Source: Viola odorata (lineage: Eukaryota; Streptophyta; Magnoliopsida; Malpighiales; Violaceae). Taken from it: a stretch of 64,000 nucleotides of DNA. Position numbers and translations under genes: made by a program. The notes beneath the pieces were generated by a model. The model worked only from the letters and a program-made list of their open reading frames with translations, was not told the origin of the DNA and searched no databases. Location: contig OY829543.1 in NCBI GenBank assembly GCA_963691705.1, positions 51,936,564 to 52,000,563 on the forward strand, in the 5' to 3' direction. Every line of letters starts with the position of its first letter. Position 1 is the first letter of the stretch. Shown piece after piece: positions 1 to 13,700 of the stretch.

Positions 1-2998
1 AATTATTTAAATAATTTAATAATTGAAATGCTAAAATACAAAAGAAAAAGATAATTTATTGAAGAACGAAAATATATTAAATACTGAAACTATCTTCCTG
101 TGAAATTATTCTTGTGAACTTTTACTTTTATATATTTTTAAAATTTATCATTCTTTGTGAAATTGGCATGGGTGATAAAAATATTTCCTTCAATCTATGT
201 AAAGTGTTGGTAGAGCTACAATGTGAAAAATATCCTTAAAAATATGGAATTGGAAAACAGTCACAAAGAGTAAAATATAAATTAATCTACTTTTAAATGT
301 AAATTATTTTTTAAATATAAAAAATATATCTTAATCCATTTCTAAATGTAAATTATTTTTAGTATTATAATATATATATATTTTTATTTTAATTTAGTAA
401 ACGAATTGATTTTAAGAGAGTTAAAAAAATATAAACTAGATAAAAATGACAAATAAATGGTAATATTTATACTTTTTTCTAACATAAATTATATGGTAAA
501 ATAAAGAACAATCTTTATGAGAATAATTGAGAAGTTTATTTACAAGTATTGACAATATTATCCATATATTATGAAAATAATTTACATTAATTTTATTTTT
601 ATGAAAGAAATATTATATATTGTACATAAAATATTTTCTATATGGATTAATAGTATTTATTTTATTTTAATTATTTAACTATAATTTGAAGGCAGTACAT
701 GGTTTATTTTTTCAGGAAAAAATTATTTTTAAAGTTAAGAAAATCATAAAACAACTATAAGTGACAAATAAAAAGAGAATTTATAACTTTTCCTAAAATT
801 AATTCAGTGACAAAAGTTGAGTAATGAGTTTGAACAATATAAAAGGATTAAGTTAGATAATTAAAAAGAGATAATGAAAATTAATATTTTATAATCTAAT
901 CATCCAATAGTTATAGTTATACATTTTCCTCCAATATTTATAAGTTTTTTTTCAACTTTTTACCATTTATTTTTATTTTTTAACCACTTATAATATTTAT
1001 ATTAAACATTTTAGGATATTATAGGGTTTCTAATGTAAGTCTTAAAACTATAGTGTCCAAGGTAAAATATTTTTGAAACTATAAAAAAAATTATGTAGTT
1101 TACCCTAAAATATGTGCTAGGTAAAGTAATAAGATTTTTTAAAAAAGAAATTGGTTATATTATTAGTTATCATTATAATATCATGTATCGAACACATGAT
1201 CTACATCATCAAGATAACATGCAATAGGTACATTAAATAAATATTTATTGTAAACTTAAAGTCGTTAGAATGCTAAAGTTTAATTAACTTTGAGATAAAA
1301 TATCGTTACAATGAGTAACCTTTTGAATCTTTAAATTAAAAATTAAAATTAAATGACACAAATCTGAATCTCACCTCTGTCTATAAAAAAAACGTACAAC
1401 TCAATATGCATGAGTCATATATAAAAAAAGAACAATAAAATAAATTGATTAATAGGTAGTTACTAATTTATAAGTTATCATTATACCTAAAATAATTAAA
1501 TAAATATTTATCGTAAACTTAAAGTCCTTAAAACCTTAAAATTAAATTAGTTTTTCAATTAATAACAAATGGATGAGAGTAAATTTGTGTAACCTAATAG
1601 ACTGTTGTAAAAGTACACAGAAGATCTCACTTATGGATTCTTAATGCGAGTGATGAATATTGATGAAGTTGATCTAATTAATAAAATTAAATAAGAAATC
1701 ATATTCTAAGCCATAAGTTATAGCAAAAAAAAAAAAAGGCAAAAGTTATGGATTAGAATTTAGATGAGATACATAAATATCCTAACGTTATTATCATCCT
1801 AATCTAATAAAAAATATTTTAAAATTGAAATAGTTTATTTATTTATAATAGTAATAATAGTTTCATGACTAATAACTATTACTACTATTATTATTCTAAT
1901 TTAATAGATTAAGAAAGCGTACAAAATATGATATTATTATAAAAAGAAGAAAAAAATAAAGGACAAATACATTTAAAAAAACCTCCATTTTATTAAATTA
2001 TAATCACAATTATTTTTAGACTATTTTTTTAATTATTATTATTGTTGTTGTGATTTTCTATTTCATGCATTGCCATTGTTAGAATAAGAACTAGAAAGAA
2101 AGAAGTATAAGAGAGAGAGAAAACAAAGTGCAAAGTGATAATTATTTTTAGTTAAAAATAAAAAATCTATAAAAAATATGTAAAATAAACAGAAAATTAT
2201 TTTGCCTCAATAAACTATTTTTTAATAAAAAATAAAAAAAACTATGAAATCCTTTTTATAACCTATTATTCTTAAAAAATATATATACACGAATATGAAA
2301 TTACTTGTGTGGTTTTATACTCTATCGAGATAACTAATAAATATTGGATATCATTCATATGTCTATGACTTTTAAAACGAGTGATTCTTTGACATGGTAA
2401 GCGAAATCTTTATGACTAAACAATTAGGAGTTCGAATCTTATCACTCTCTTTATTTAATTAAAATTAAAATTAGCATGGTGACATCTTACCGTAAATAAT
2501 TAATTCAATTTCCTTATTTTCTAGAAAATTAATCTCTGTTAAAAAATGATTGTTCACTTCTAGTATAACTGCTCAATATCATAATCTCATCGTTCACAAA
2601 TGATAATAATAATTGGATTGTAGATGAAGTAGTCGTCTATGGCTAATACCTTTTATGCTAATGAAAAAAAAACCAAATTTCCATTTTTTCCACTGCAATT
2701 TCCATGTTAATCCCAAAATTTCCAACCAAACCGACACTTTTAACTTAAGTATGTTACTTAGAAATGACCACAAACATAGTTGGAAACTATACAAAGGTGC
2801 AAATTACAAGAGAAACCCCTCCACGTCACCACATATATTCCCTGGAAAACAAACCTGGTGAGCTGAGGTGTACGGTGTACCAACTAAAACATCCCACATT
2901 CCCATCTCACGTAGTCCATACCGCACTGTATCTTAACTCCCCAATCTTCTTCTTAACCCGCTCTGTTCCCTTCCTGCGTACGATAGTAAACTCCCCTC
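1..2998. other. AT-rich intergenic DNA, no gene seen
   Basis: Very AT-rich sequence with no ORF showing recognisable protein similarity. It contains an imperfect direct repeat (1232-1268 and 1494-1530) and a stretch at about 2385-2450 that weakly resembles a tRNA-derived promoter. The last few hundred bases, richer in GC from about 2810 on, are probably the promoter of the downstream E2 gene. Confidence 0.6.
1232..1530. repeat. Imperfect direct repeat, two copies
   Basis: A segment of about 37 bases at 1232-1268 recurs at 1494-1530 with a few differences (shared core AAATAAATATTTAT, then GTAAACTTAAAGTC). A shared AGTTATCATTATA lies upstream of each copy, at 1165-1177 and 1473-1485. This suggests an old duplicated repeat fragment of about 100 bases. 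No termini could be defined. Confidence 0.45.
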
Positions 2999-3005
2999 TA
3001 TAAAA
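2999..3005 (+). promoter_or_regulatory. TATA box of the E2 gene
   Basis: TATAAAA followed by GC-richer, CT-rich sequence (3010-3090), a typical plant 5' leader. It lies 235 bases upstream of the chosen ATG at 3240, so transcription probably starts near 3030. Confidence 0.6.
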
Positions 3006-3239
3006 GAGCGAGAGCGCGCACGTCCGTCTCTCTTCTCTATGCGATCACGTCCTCTCCATCGCCGCCACTAAAGACGGCCTTTAAGCTCTCTCACTCTCCA
3101 TCTGGTGCTTCGAGTTTGTTATAGTATATGCCATTCCGTGTTTTTTTTTTTTTTTATCCTTTCTCTATTATTATGCTCTGTTTCTTCTTCTGTTAAAGCT
3201 GGAAATTTTGAGTTTGGGTTTCAATTATTTTCTGTCAAG

Positions 3240-6200
3240 ATGGATTTGGATGCAAGCGTTATGCAGTCACACTCCGCGCTTCACTCCAACAAAAAACTCA
3301 AGCAAGCACAGGTGTGGACGGACAACTTTTTTTTGGTTCTTCTTATTTGGTTTCTAATTGAGTTGTTGTTAATTTGATTTCATCCTTCCGAGGATAGTTT
3401 TACCTGTATCTTGTGAGTGCGCGCACTTGCATTACTTTCAATACATGCTGTAACAACACAGCGGGAGTGGTGGATATGTGAAATGCTCTTCTTGGTGATC
3501 AAAATTTTAAATCTTTGGTCTTATTCTTTGATTCAGTGCTCAATTCTTTCAGCAATTTTTGTGTTGGGTGTTTAGGTTGCTGATTGTAATTTGATGCTTG
3601 CTGATGGTGAGGAAGACCCATCTGAAGTTTTGGATGGAGACCCCCAACAACACATTAAGGTAGTGTTAATGCTATACCCGTCAAGAAATTATACCAAAAC
3701 ATGAATAGTTTCTAACTTGCCTGTTAGTCTGTTGCTAACTTGCCTGGTGTCAGATATGGGTTTTATGTTATCTAGTTAGATCAATGTTTTCAAGCAATTG
3801 GGTTATCTCCATGTGTTCGACCAATCTCTTGTTTAAACAGTTCAAAGAGTATATTTGACATTATATGAACTGGTACAGGTCATTATAAAAAAACAAAAAA
3901 AAAACCAGTACTTTAGTTTGTAGAAATCAAACAAGAATGTTTTGTTTGTATAATGCTTTCTCTTTCGGTGATTGTAAAACACTCCAATTGAATTTTGACT
4001 AACTTACTTTTTTCTTTGAGACTACATTAGAAAAAAAAACTTAAATAGTCTCCTTCCTAGCATACAATTGCTGCAAATATCAGTAGTTTTATCATTCTCA
4101 ACATGCATGCACACACATATACACGAATGAAGTCAGCATTAATGCATTGATGTCATGATATGCTGTTATATCAATTGGATAGGACTACATATCACATCCC
4201 ATGCTATTTTTTCTGTTGAAACTATTGTTTGGCTTGTGACATGTGAAGTCAACGAGGATGCTAACTTTAAGATGGATGCAATCGTCACTTCATTTTTCCT
4301 CTTTTGGTTCACATCGCTTTGTTTTGTTTGTGATTTTTAGGATGTTGGGAATTCTGCAAGCTTCAATGGATCAGCTGAAAGTGGTGATCAGCTGAAGGGG
4401 TCAACTTCTGCGTCAATTAATTCAAAGGGTCTTAATAATAATAGCTCTAATTCTGATTTGTCTTATCATGATGATGAAGTTGGTGACGATGACGATGTTG
4501 GTGATGATGATGTGGATTATTTGGAGGATGAGGATGGTTCCAATTATGACAACAACGATGATTATTTGTATGATGATGGTGAAGATGAGTACTTGAAAAT
4601 ACAATCTCAATTTGACAATGTGGATCTTCCTACTGGAGTAGAGGTGTCACTCCCATGGTTGAAGGAACCTGCACCCAGTGGAAATGTGTCTGGCGTAAGC
4701 AGTTCGAGTGTTAATAGCAAGAGTGAAGTTTGTGGTTTTGCTGATACTGAAACCAAAAAGGATATTAGTAGTTCTGGCCCTCCTGAAGGAAATGAAAGTC
4801 AAGCAGCATCTGTGGTTACCATTTTGCAAAGATACAAGGAATTTAAGCAGTTTGATATTGTGGAAGATTTTTCAGATCATCACTACAAGGGAGTGGGTTT
4901 CACAGGGAAGGAGGTAAGTCATACACTAGACACATTGCATAACATGCTTGTGTGTGCAATCTACTTGCTTCTAATGTTTTCTAATCTTCTTAACTTCCAT
5001 TTTGGTAGCTTCCTAAGAACTTGGCTAAGAAAATTCAAAATGAATGGAAAATTCTGGAGAAGGACTTGCCAGGTAAGTTCTGAACATGTTTTATGAAAGT
5101 AAAGGTTATCCTTCTTTTTATGAAGGTTATTGCATCTTAACCATCCTTGCACGATAGAAATTTCCACTTTCCTTTTGCTGTTTATTACAATACATCAGCT
5201 ATTTAGCTGGTCTGGCCATTCTCTTTTGCCTCCAGATACGATATTTGTCAGAGTCTATGAATCAAGGATGGACCTTTTGAGGACTGTAATTGTTGGGCCC
5301 TCTGGCACTCCATACCATGATGGCATCTTTGTCTTTGATTGTCTTTTCCCTACCAACTATCCTGATTCACCACCAGTATGTATTTTTGTAATTTCCATGT
5401 TTAAATATTTATGAGGATTTTACAATCCATCTAAATATGAACTTATGAACTTTTCTGCCAGACGGTATACTATTACTCAGGTGGGCTCCGAATAAATCCT
5501 AATCTGTATGAATGTGGGAAAGTGTGCCTCAGCCTTTTGGGAACCTGGAGTGGGAAAGAGACAGAGAAATGGTTAAAAGGGAAGTCAACCATGCTGCAAG
5601 TTTTGGTCTCTATACAAGCGCTTATTCTAAATACAAGACCATTCTTCAATGAGCCTGGTCATGAATCATTTAAAGGGGCAGAGGGGGATAGACAATCCAA
5701 TGCGTACAGTGAAAACGTGTTTATCCTTTCTTTGAAGACAATGGTCTATACATTAAGAAGACCACCAAAGGTATGATTACACTAACCATTGCCGTTCACT
5801 GATGCATTGCCTCTTTTTGGCTGAAGGCTTTTATGGTTTTTTTTTGCGCACACTTAGTTTTTTTCTTTTCGTCAAATAAATATTTTCGCTTAGACATTTG
5901 GTTGATCATGGTCAACATTTTCTCGTTGTCTTTCTGTGGCGTTCATGACTTGAGCTTGACCAAATTTTGACTGGCATTGTTGTATCTCATTTCTTGCATT
6001 TTCCATTAGCGTTTGCTTCATCAATTTTGAGTTTTTTTTAGCATGTTTGAACCTTGTGTGCATTTCGACCCCAAAAAAACCCTTGTCTCCAAGCGCATCT
6101 AAGAAATAATAATTATAAGCTTTTATAAATCCTCAATGTAGATGGGAATGATGCTGTTTTTAAATTGTTAAATAGGCATGATTTTTGTCAGGTGCTTTTC

Positions 6201-7000
6201 TTCAATTAATTATTGAAACAAGCAAAACCAAGAGACATGCTATGGGAATATGTCTGGTTAATGGGTGAAGGGGCCTCTACTTTTTTGTTCTGTTAGGTTG
6301 GATGCCATTTAATTTTCCACATTTAATTTAATCCACCACATGAAATCCCCCGTTTTATTCTTCTATTGGATTTGCGTATATGATTTGCATTGTGGTAAAA
6401 CCGGACTGACTTGTACCACATGGTTTGAATGCTGTGAATTAGAAGAATATTTTGGTTCTTTTATTGTCTGTTGGGCGTTTGGGTCTATAGTTGAAACTCT
6501 TGTGCATATGGTGATTAAGTTTTCATACAAAATTTTACTCTCCTTTTATTCTACTTTTATTTCTCATTTTTATTGTGACCCTCTTACCATTAGTTTCTTG
6601 TTTTGAAGAGATGTTGGATAAATTTCTTTTTTTATCCTCTCATATTCTTCCATCTTGCTTATGTTAGAAAGGATTCCAGATCCTGTTGTAGTTGCCGTTG
6701 TAGCATTGCACTGTTAATGCTGTGGGCTTACTAATACCCTGACTGATTTACTCAACTGTTTGATTGCAGCATTTTGAAGATTTTGTCGCCGGTCATTTCC
6801 ACGTTCGTGCACATGATATTTTGGTAGCGTGTGAGGCATATGTGAATGGTGCAACAGTGGCTTGTGTGAATGTTGAGAATGGAGTAGCGCATGTCAGGGA
6901 TTGTGATAAGAAAGGATCTCTGGAATTTCGAGATAGTGTAAGAAAGATGATGCAGATTGTCATTACAACATTCACTAGATTCGGAAAGATTGACTGTTAG
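3240..7000 (+). CDS. UBC25/UBC26: Atypical ubiquitin-conjugating enzyme E2 (UBC25/UBC26 type)
   Basis: Spliced gene; coding exons 3240-3311, 3576-3659, 4341-4913, 5009-5072, 5236-5375, 5462-5770 and 6770-7000, all with GT-AG borders and consistent phases, giving 490 aa. E2 enzymes accept ubiquitin on a cysteine and pass it to substrates with an E3. The N-terminal 240 residues are low complexity, with a long Asp-rich tract in exon 3 followed by an FDNVDLPTGVE stretch typical of this plant large-E2 clade. The UBC fold occupies roughly residues 245-400; the catalytic cysteine is C333 in GKVCLSLLGTW. Where ordinary E2s have HPN this protein has NPN (323-325), as I recall for large E2s of the UBE2O/BIRC6/PHO2 group. 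UBC25 and UBC26 cannot be told apart from sequence alone, hence the double symbol. The last intron (5771-6769) is the longest and shows nothing else recognisable. An AATAAA follows the stop. Confidence 0.88.
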
Positions 7001-7031
7001 GGGTTCCAGATGAAGGTATAGAATGAAATGA

Positions 7032-7037
7032 AATAAA
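7032..7037 (+). terminator. Polyadenylation signal of the E2 gene
   Basis: AATAAA, 32 bases after the TAG stop at 6998-7000. Plant poly(A) signals are degenerate, so this is a candidate. Confidence 0.45.
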
Positions 7038-7728
7038 GATGTCAAACTTTTGAGATTATGGATGGATGGGGTACAGTTTGGTAGGGATGATGACCACTTC
7101 CCAACTTATGGGGACTGAGTTGTTGTTTATGCAAATTTCTAATTCAACTGTAAATGTTTTGCTGCCGAACATAATGGTAGTTGTTTGTGACTTTCACCAA
7201 TTGCTGATTTTAAAGAATCATATATAAGTGGAAGGGTATGCGAATGATAATTTGATGCGATATCAGAAAAAATTGCTTCCTTATTCGTCAAGTACATGTA
7301 GAGTAGACGTGAATCTTTTGCGATCTACATGCAAAACTGTACAACAACAATGCGATGTACAGATAGAGTAGCTAACTTCAAAGTTCCTCACTACCAACAG
7401 ATATCTTTTCCCATATTTTCTGTGCCCGTGCATTAGTATAGTGAACCTGAAAACACTTGCCTTCGCTTTTCGGGTCATTTGTTTCCAAACAGCAACAAGG
7501 TTCAGAAAAACAAGGAAGAGAATCCATCCTCTCAGCAATTCTCTCGTACTAGTAGGAGTCACAAACGCTGCTGAGAAACAAAGAATAGTCGGAGTCATAG
7601 TTTAGAACACAGTACAAGTTGCACGTAGGTAGGATCCCATGCTTGTAGTTTAGATCTTTGGGGGGCCATAAATGAAACTTCAAAGATATGGTAGAAGTCA
7701 CTGACCAGAAATCATACATGAAATGAGG
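7038..7728. other. Convergent 3' region between the E2 gene and TPC1
   Basis: Contains the 3' UTRs of two convergent genes. An ORF of 105 codons on the minus strand (7281-7598) shows no recognisable domain and is judged to be chance. No repeat or RNA gene was seen. Confidence 0.5.
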
Positions 7729-10700
7729 TTAAGCGTCTGAGGACTTCTGCTCCGTTTCGCCCAGCTCAGCACTTAGCATATGATGGAGAAGAAGATCAAT
7801 TCTCTGACTGCGAGTTTTTGCACTGCACCGAAGGAAAACAAGTTCATTGAATTTTATAGCACTTAATTGCATGAAAAGATAGATTGCAGTACACCACGAG
7901 AATTAGCAAGCGGCCAATACCCAACAAGACGGCGTCTGCTCTTCACATCTGTCACATCCTGTAGATTACGAAAGCCAAAACATATGATTCAGATTCAATA
8001 GCTAAGCTAGTGGTGTGGAAGTACTGGTAATAAACCCAATAGCAGAGTGATCAATTCAACCCAAAACCCTATTACAGGCATGAAGAGATCTAAACCAATC
8101 AAAAGGTAACAACCTTGTTCTCTCCTTCACCGTTTTCTGACTTCTCAATATCCAACTCTGCAAAGAATGCCTCCAAGACAAAAGCGACAACCTGAAAATC
8201 AATATAAATGACAATTAGGATTATATTGAATAATAGCTTACCGATAGACAGACGCATCACCAGTAAAAACAACTATGCATGGATTTCCAAGATATAAAAA
8301 CAAATGACAAAAATAATGCATTTCAACAATACTAAATAAAATATACCAAATTCAAAAGCAATAGAACAGTTATTAGGTAGTAGCTGATGAAATATGTGAG
8401 GCTCCACCAAGTTCCAGTCAGGTCCTTATAACCCTGAAATAGCAAATTACAAATAATTAGTTTTTCCAAGCATAATTAACAAAGTAGTTAACAGGTAAAG
8501 TACTCAAAACATCTATATACACCTCAAATTATAATTCCTTTGTAATTTCAATGCATTCTCCAGAGTGCTAACCTACCCTGGAGTGGGTGTGTACCGTCAT
8601 GTTAAACACCTTCCAGTTTCAACTTAGAAAGGAAGAGCACATCCTAAATCGTATTTTTTTTCTAACACAATTGATGTAATTGAAACTTCTTAAGGTGGAA
8701 GGCCTCATTGTCCATGTCAGACTCTCAATCTTAAGAAGAGTCATATTTCCAGCTTTATCCAGTGAGTTCCAAATTATTTGTTGTCATCTTAGAATAATAA
8801 TAAAAAAGTTCCCAAATTTACAACTTATAGACATGAAATATGTCGAAATAGGCATTAAAGATGAGCATTCCTACTTCCCAACAGAAGCATACACAAAGGG
8901 AATATGTCAACTAATATGTTTCTTACCATTCAGTAAGAAATGTGAAAGACAGCAGAAAATAGACAAAATATCAAAATTCATCAACACTGTAATGGTACCT
9001 GCATCCACGCTTGCCAGTTTCCCATTACTAGCAGATTAAAAAGCGTCATCATTCCATTTGGATAGTCATTGAAATTGAAAAGTAAATAACTGATTTTGTC
9101 AAGGAAAGTGAACTTCAGCAATGCCTACACTGCTAATAAATGCGTGGCCCTTTATCACAAGATTAGGCAAGGGATGCACATATAGTTATAAGTTTAAGAC
9201 GCCATCATCTGAAAAATGCAAATGCAAAGAATTATTATAAGTTATGCCATATGAAATCCGAAGGAACTACAAGCTCTCACTGATGTATTGGTGACCTACA
9301 GGAAGATTAGAGGTCATGAGTAAGAATAAAAGTTAAGTTATATAAAAGGGGATTCCATTAAGGTGAAAGGATACTCATTGTCAGCAAGGTCTGTTGCATC
9401 CAATTTGGGGTTGCCGACATTGACAATCCCACCAAAGATCTACAAATTACAACAATAACAGGAGAATTTTAACCATAAAGAAATGGAATACAATCATTTC
9501 ACGCTATAGAATATTGATGGGTTTCCCAAAGAAGTGGCATCCCAAGGAATAACAAGATTGTGCAAATGCTCAACCAAATAGTGATCTAGCCAGTGAGATG
9601 AAAACTCTGGCTTAAGACTGAATGATATTTCTAATGTAAGATTATAGCATTCACAGTGTCCCTAACCATTATATTTTACCAAAACCAAAATGTTGCCTGT
9701 AGATAAAACCAAAGACTTGATCTTGGGAAAATGCAAGTTAGATACATAGGTTTTTGTCAATGATCTTGAAAATTAAGGAAATGTTCTATATGTGCATAAA
9801 TGACTGTATTCACTTTCTTATAAAGAAAAAATTAACAACAAAAACCAAGATAGCTGAAAAAGAACATCTTCAATACACAGATAAGTGGAGGAAAATAAAT
9901 GAAGAAAAGGGTAACATGTACCTGAACACCAAGAGAGCAATACATACACATGACACAGAATATCGTCCCAAGATACGGCATGAGACTTGGTATGAGAGTT
10001 AAGAATGTGGCAACAAAAGCTCGGTAACTTTGGATGTGCATGAGGATCCTTATTAGTCTTAGCATTCTTGCAATGAGGAGATACCGAATCCTACCCAAAA
10101 GGAAAAAAAGAAATATAATCAAACTTGTGCTCCATCTAAGTATTGTTCATACACTGCCATTCAACATAAGCAAACTATTTTTTCAATAAACCAAGACTAT
10201 CGAAATGAGGACATTCAAAAGAAAATTCCCTTTCAATTTGATAAGAACCACGGAAAAAACTTTTCCAACAACAAACCAGCTAAATAAATGCAGAAAACAT
10301 AAACATATTCATCAACGGGAGGCCAAAAATATGTAACTAGATAAAAAAAGTAGGCAAGTGTTATCACCAAATGACTATGACGTTACAAGCATAGTCAATC
10401 CACAAGGAAATTAATCTGTAAAACTTTGCATTGACATGTAAAAGAAAATGCAGCCAAAGGTGCTCCTTCCGGAAAACTGTGGGAAAAATAACAAGAAAAA
10501 AAGAACCCACTTGAATGTAGACAGCTTAAAAGAACCATCCCAACAGTATAGAATTTCAAGTATTCATACCATTCGCCATTCGATAAAAACGTCATTCCAT
10601 TTGGGGATGCAAAAGTGATTGTTTCTCCAACAACTGCAATTATGAGAACCACCAGTCATCATAATATGGCACAACATAAAAAGAAATTATGTTTCTTTCC

Positions 10701-13700
10701 GGTACTACTGAGAGCAAATAGGAGACCCAAAGAAAACTCTATGAATCCAGAGGGGCCATTTGATTTCTTCGCATGAATGAGTATTAGTCCGAGCAAAACA
10801 AAATAACTCAAGTATTGAATTATTGCAAGTGAGTGCAACTCTTGATGTATCAAATAACAGGACTGATAATCTCTTGAACTCGGATTAACAGGGTGACAAA
10901 AAGATAAGGACATAATAAGGCCATTCATTAAATGTAATTTGTTTGTATTTCAGACCATTGCTCGTGGAAAATGTCAGAGAGGTGTCAGTCTGTTGGTTGT
11001 TGGTCTGAGCCCTGTGGGCAACCATTTTATTACTATAAAAGACCAGAAAAGTAGGCCAAACTCTCCTAGAAATTGTTTTCAGTGCAGCCCCATGCAGGAG
11101 CAGGGTTTTTATACTGCAGGAGATGTAGGATCTATCAGCCTGACGGAGCAAAAATTTATAGGCCAGAAGAATCGGCTCATTCAACTAATCAGAGATCCAT
11201 GGCCGTACTTAACTCAGAGATGACCCTTAGGGGCTAGTTGACCAGAAAGCTCAGATCAGAGTAGGACGTTAAATATGTATATATGTATGATCCTCTATAA
11301 TATGGCACATACTGCCGAGAATTGCAAGAAGTGTGCACATTTAACATTTAATTCAATTAGAGTGGGAAATGATATGGGAATTACCTATAATCCATGTAAT
11401 CATAAAATCGAAGCGATTGTGGCCATCCCTCCAATAGTTTGCAAATCCAAAAGCATAGACCTTTAAAGCCATTTCCACAACATAGATCCACCCTGAGTGT
11501 CAAAAGGCAGCCCATGAGTCAAGTACAAGAGAATTAATGTAAGATGGATTGCAATACTGTATCTAAAAGTAAAACACCAATATAAATTCATACCTAAAAC
11601 TAATTATCATAAATCATGATAGATATCAAACAACAAGAAATGCTATCATAAATCTTCATAAAAAATCAATATAATACAAAGTAGATTACAGAAATAGTGA
11701 ATGGTTGATTTGGGAGACAATAATATCCAGTTTCACTTGACACAGTGTTTGATAATTGATTAACTAGGTAATAAAATCCAAGCATATAGCGTGCTAAATA
11801 TTAGTATCCTCCTCTGTTCTTTCTTTCTGAGCTTAACATCACAAACAAGTTGAGAAGATTAATATATACAGCTCCAAGCAATTCCAATCGATAAATACTA
11901 AATTTTGATTCAGAATCTAAGATTTGACCTTAGAAAGGGCTTTAAAAATATATTGATTCAGAATCTAAGATTTTATCAGTGTGATGCTTTGCTTTCCATT
12001 TCTAATGAGATCAACTAATACGAATTCATCGCATAAGGGCACTATATACACTTAATTTTCATTTAGGTTAGCATAATATTCATATTTACTTTAATTAAAA
12101 GAAAAAATGACATTTAGAACAAACATAAACTATCAACAAAGTGATATGATATTGTGAATAACAGTACTGGTAAGTTAAGTGATGTACTTGTTTGATAATG
12201 TAATAGTTTTAAGAATATGCCGATATATAATTAAATATGTACCTCCATAATCCGTTTCTAATTTTTCAGTTTAGGTCAGTTTATAATATCTTCACCATAG
12301 TAGAGCAAAGCACAAGGCTAGAGATGATCTAAACCAATGTTTAAAAGAAGCATCGGTCAAGTAGTAAAAGGAATGAAAGATGCCAACCGTGGTAGTGAGA
12401 GATGCAGAAACAATGCAAATAGTGGTTGTAAGAAGTACCATAGAAATGAAAGCAGAGCGCACACAGTTTATCACCAGAATTTCAGAATGCTTTCATTGTT
12501 CATTCTCTCACTTCAGAGTTCGCGATTTAAACATTGCCCATAGACTACTACAAGTAACCAAGGGAATGCAAGTTTCAACGGTAGAATGCAATAGGATCCA
12601 GAGCCCACTGTTCTTTTTCATATCAGACGAGTTCCTAGATGGATGCAAAGGAAAAAATATTTTTCAAAAGATTAATACTTTAGCAAGTGCTTACCAAAGA
12701 CAAACTCCGCCACTTGCCACACTTGTTGAGCAGAATTGTTCTCTATATCAAGCTGGAAATAAATTCACATAACATGGAAAGAAGGATTAGTAATTCATTC
12801 CAATGACAATTCATGTCAGACCTGGATCGAACATAAAGCATAACTATTTGATGACTACAAAAGTGCTCCTCGTGAGGCCACAGAGAGGAGGGAAAAGGAA
12901 ATGAATAAAACCATAGCACTAGGGCAGTTTCCTTTACTGATCTTGAAATTTAAGGCACTAATCTTTTTAATGCGTTGATATGAAGGACATATTTTCCTTG
13001 TGTTAATTCTAATTTGCACTCTTTCATATTATCATTTCTTGTTACAACTAAAAAGGAAGAAAAAAAACAGTCGAAACTTTCTTCAATACTCTTAAACATC
13101 TCAAGACAAGCTGAGAAAAATTCCTTGGCACTTTCTTTGTGCTAGTTTACTATCGGCTGCATAACATTTCTAGAAAACCCCATTCGCTACTGATGCCAAA
13201 TGTGAAAAGTATTTCATATTGAAAATAATCAGGAGAGGACTTATTGATGCTATACTCAGCATAAAGATTCTACACTGGTTAATAGTGGGGGGGGAAATCT
13301 AGCACTCTTAGCGATAAAAATTCATGCTAATTTTAAGATGGTTTACGCCATATAAATTCATCAAGAAAAGACAAAAGGTTCAAAGCAGTGCTTTAAATTC
13401 TAATCATGAAAGGATTATAAGTTAATATATAAAATCAAAATTTATCGTTCATGGTTCAAACTTTATATTAATGGAAGAATTAAGGGCATACCGTTGTTTC
13501 AATGATTACAGCAATCAGATTCAGCGTGAGAATGAAGGAGACTATGTAGCCAAATATGGGGCTTCGCACAAACACTTTCAGTTTCTCGGAGGAAGGCCAA
13601 TGGTAGAGTCCTAGGTACTCAAAGTAAGATTCCTGCAGCCAAAATTCACAATGTAAAAAACCAGGTGCAAAACACAGACAAGCTTCTTTGTACCTCAGTT

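Noticed and set aside
2385..2450. tRNA-like stretch (GGTAAGCG then GAGTTCGAATCTT)
   Set aside because: It has a B-box-like motif but no foldable cloverleaf that I could find, and no tail; too weak to call a tRNA or SINE.
4422..4610. Ile-rich minus-strand ORF
   Set aside because: Antisense of the Asp codon tract of the E2 gene (GAT/GAC read as ATC/GTC).
10680..11230. Back-to-back ORFs of 89-99 codons in a TPC1 intron
   Set aside because: No domain similarity; the flanking TPC1 exons splice cleanly across the region.
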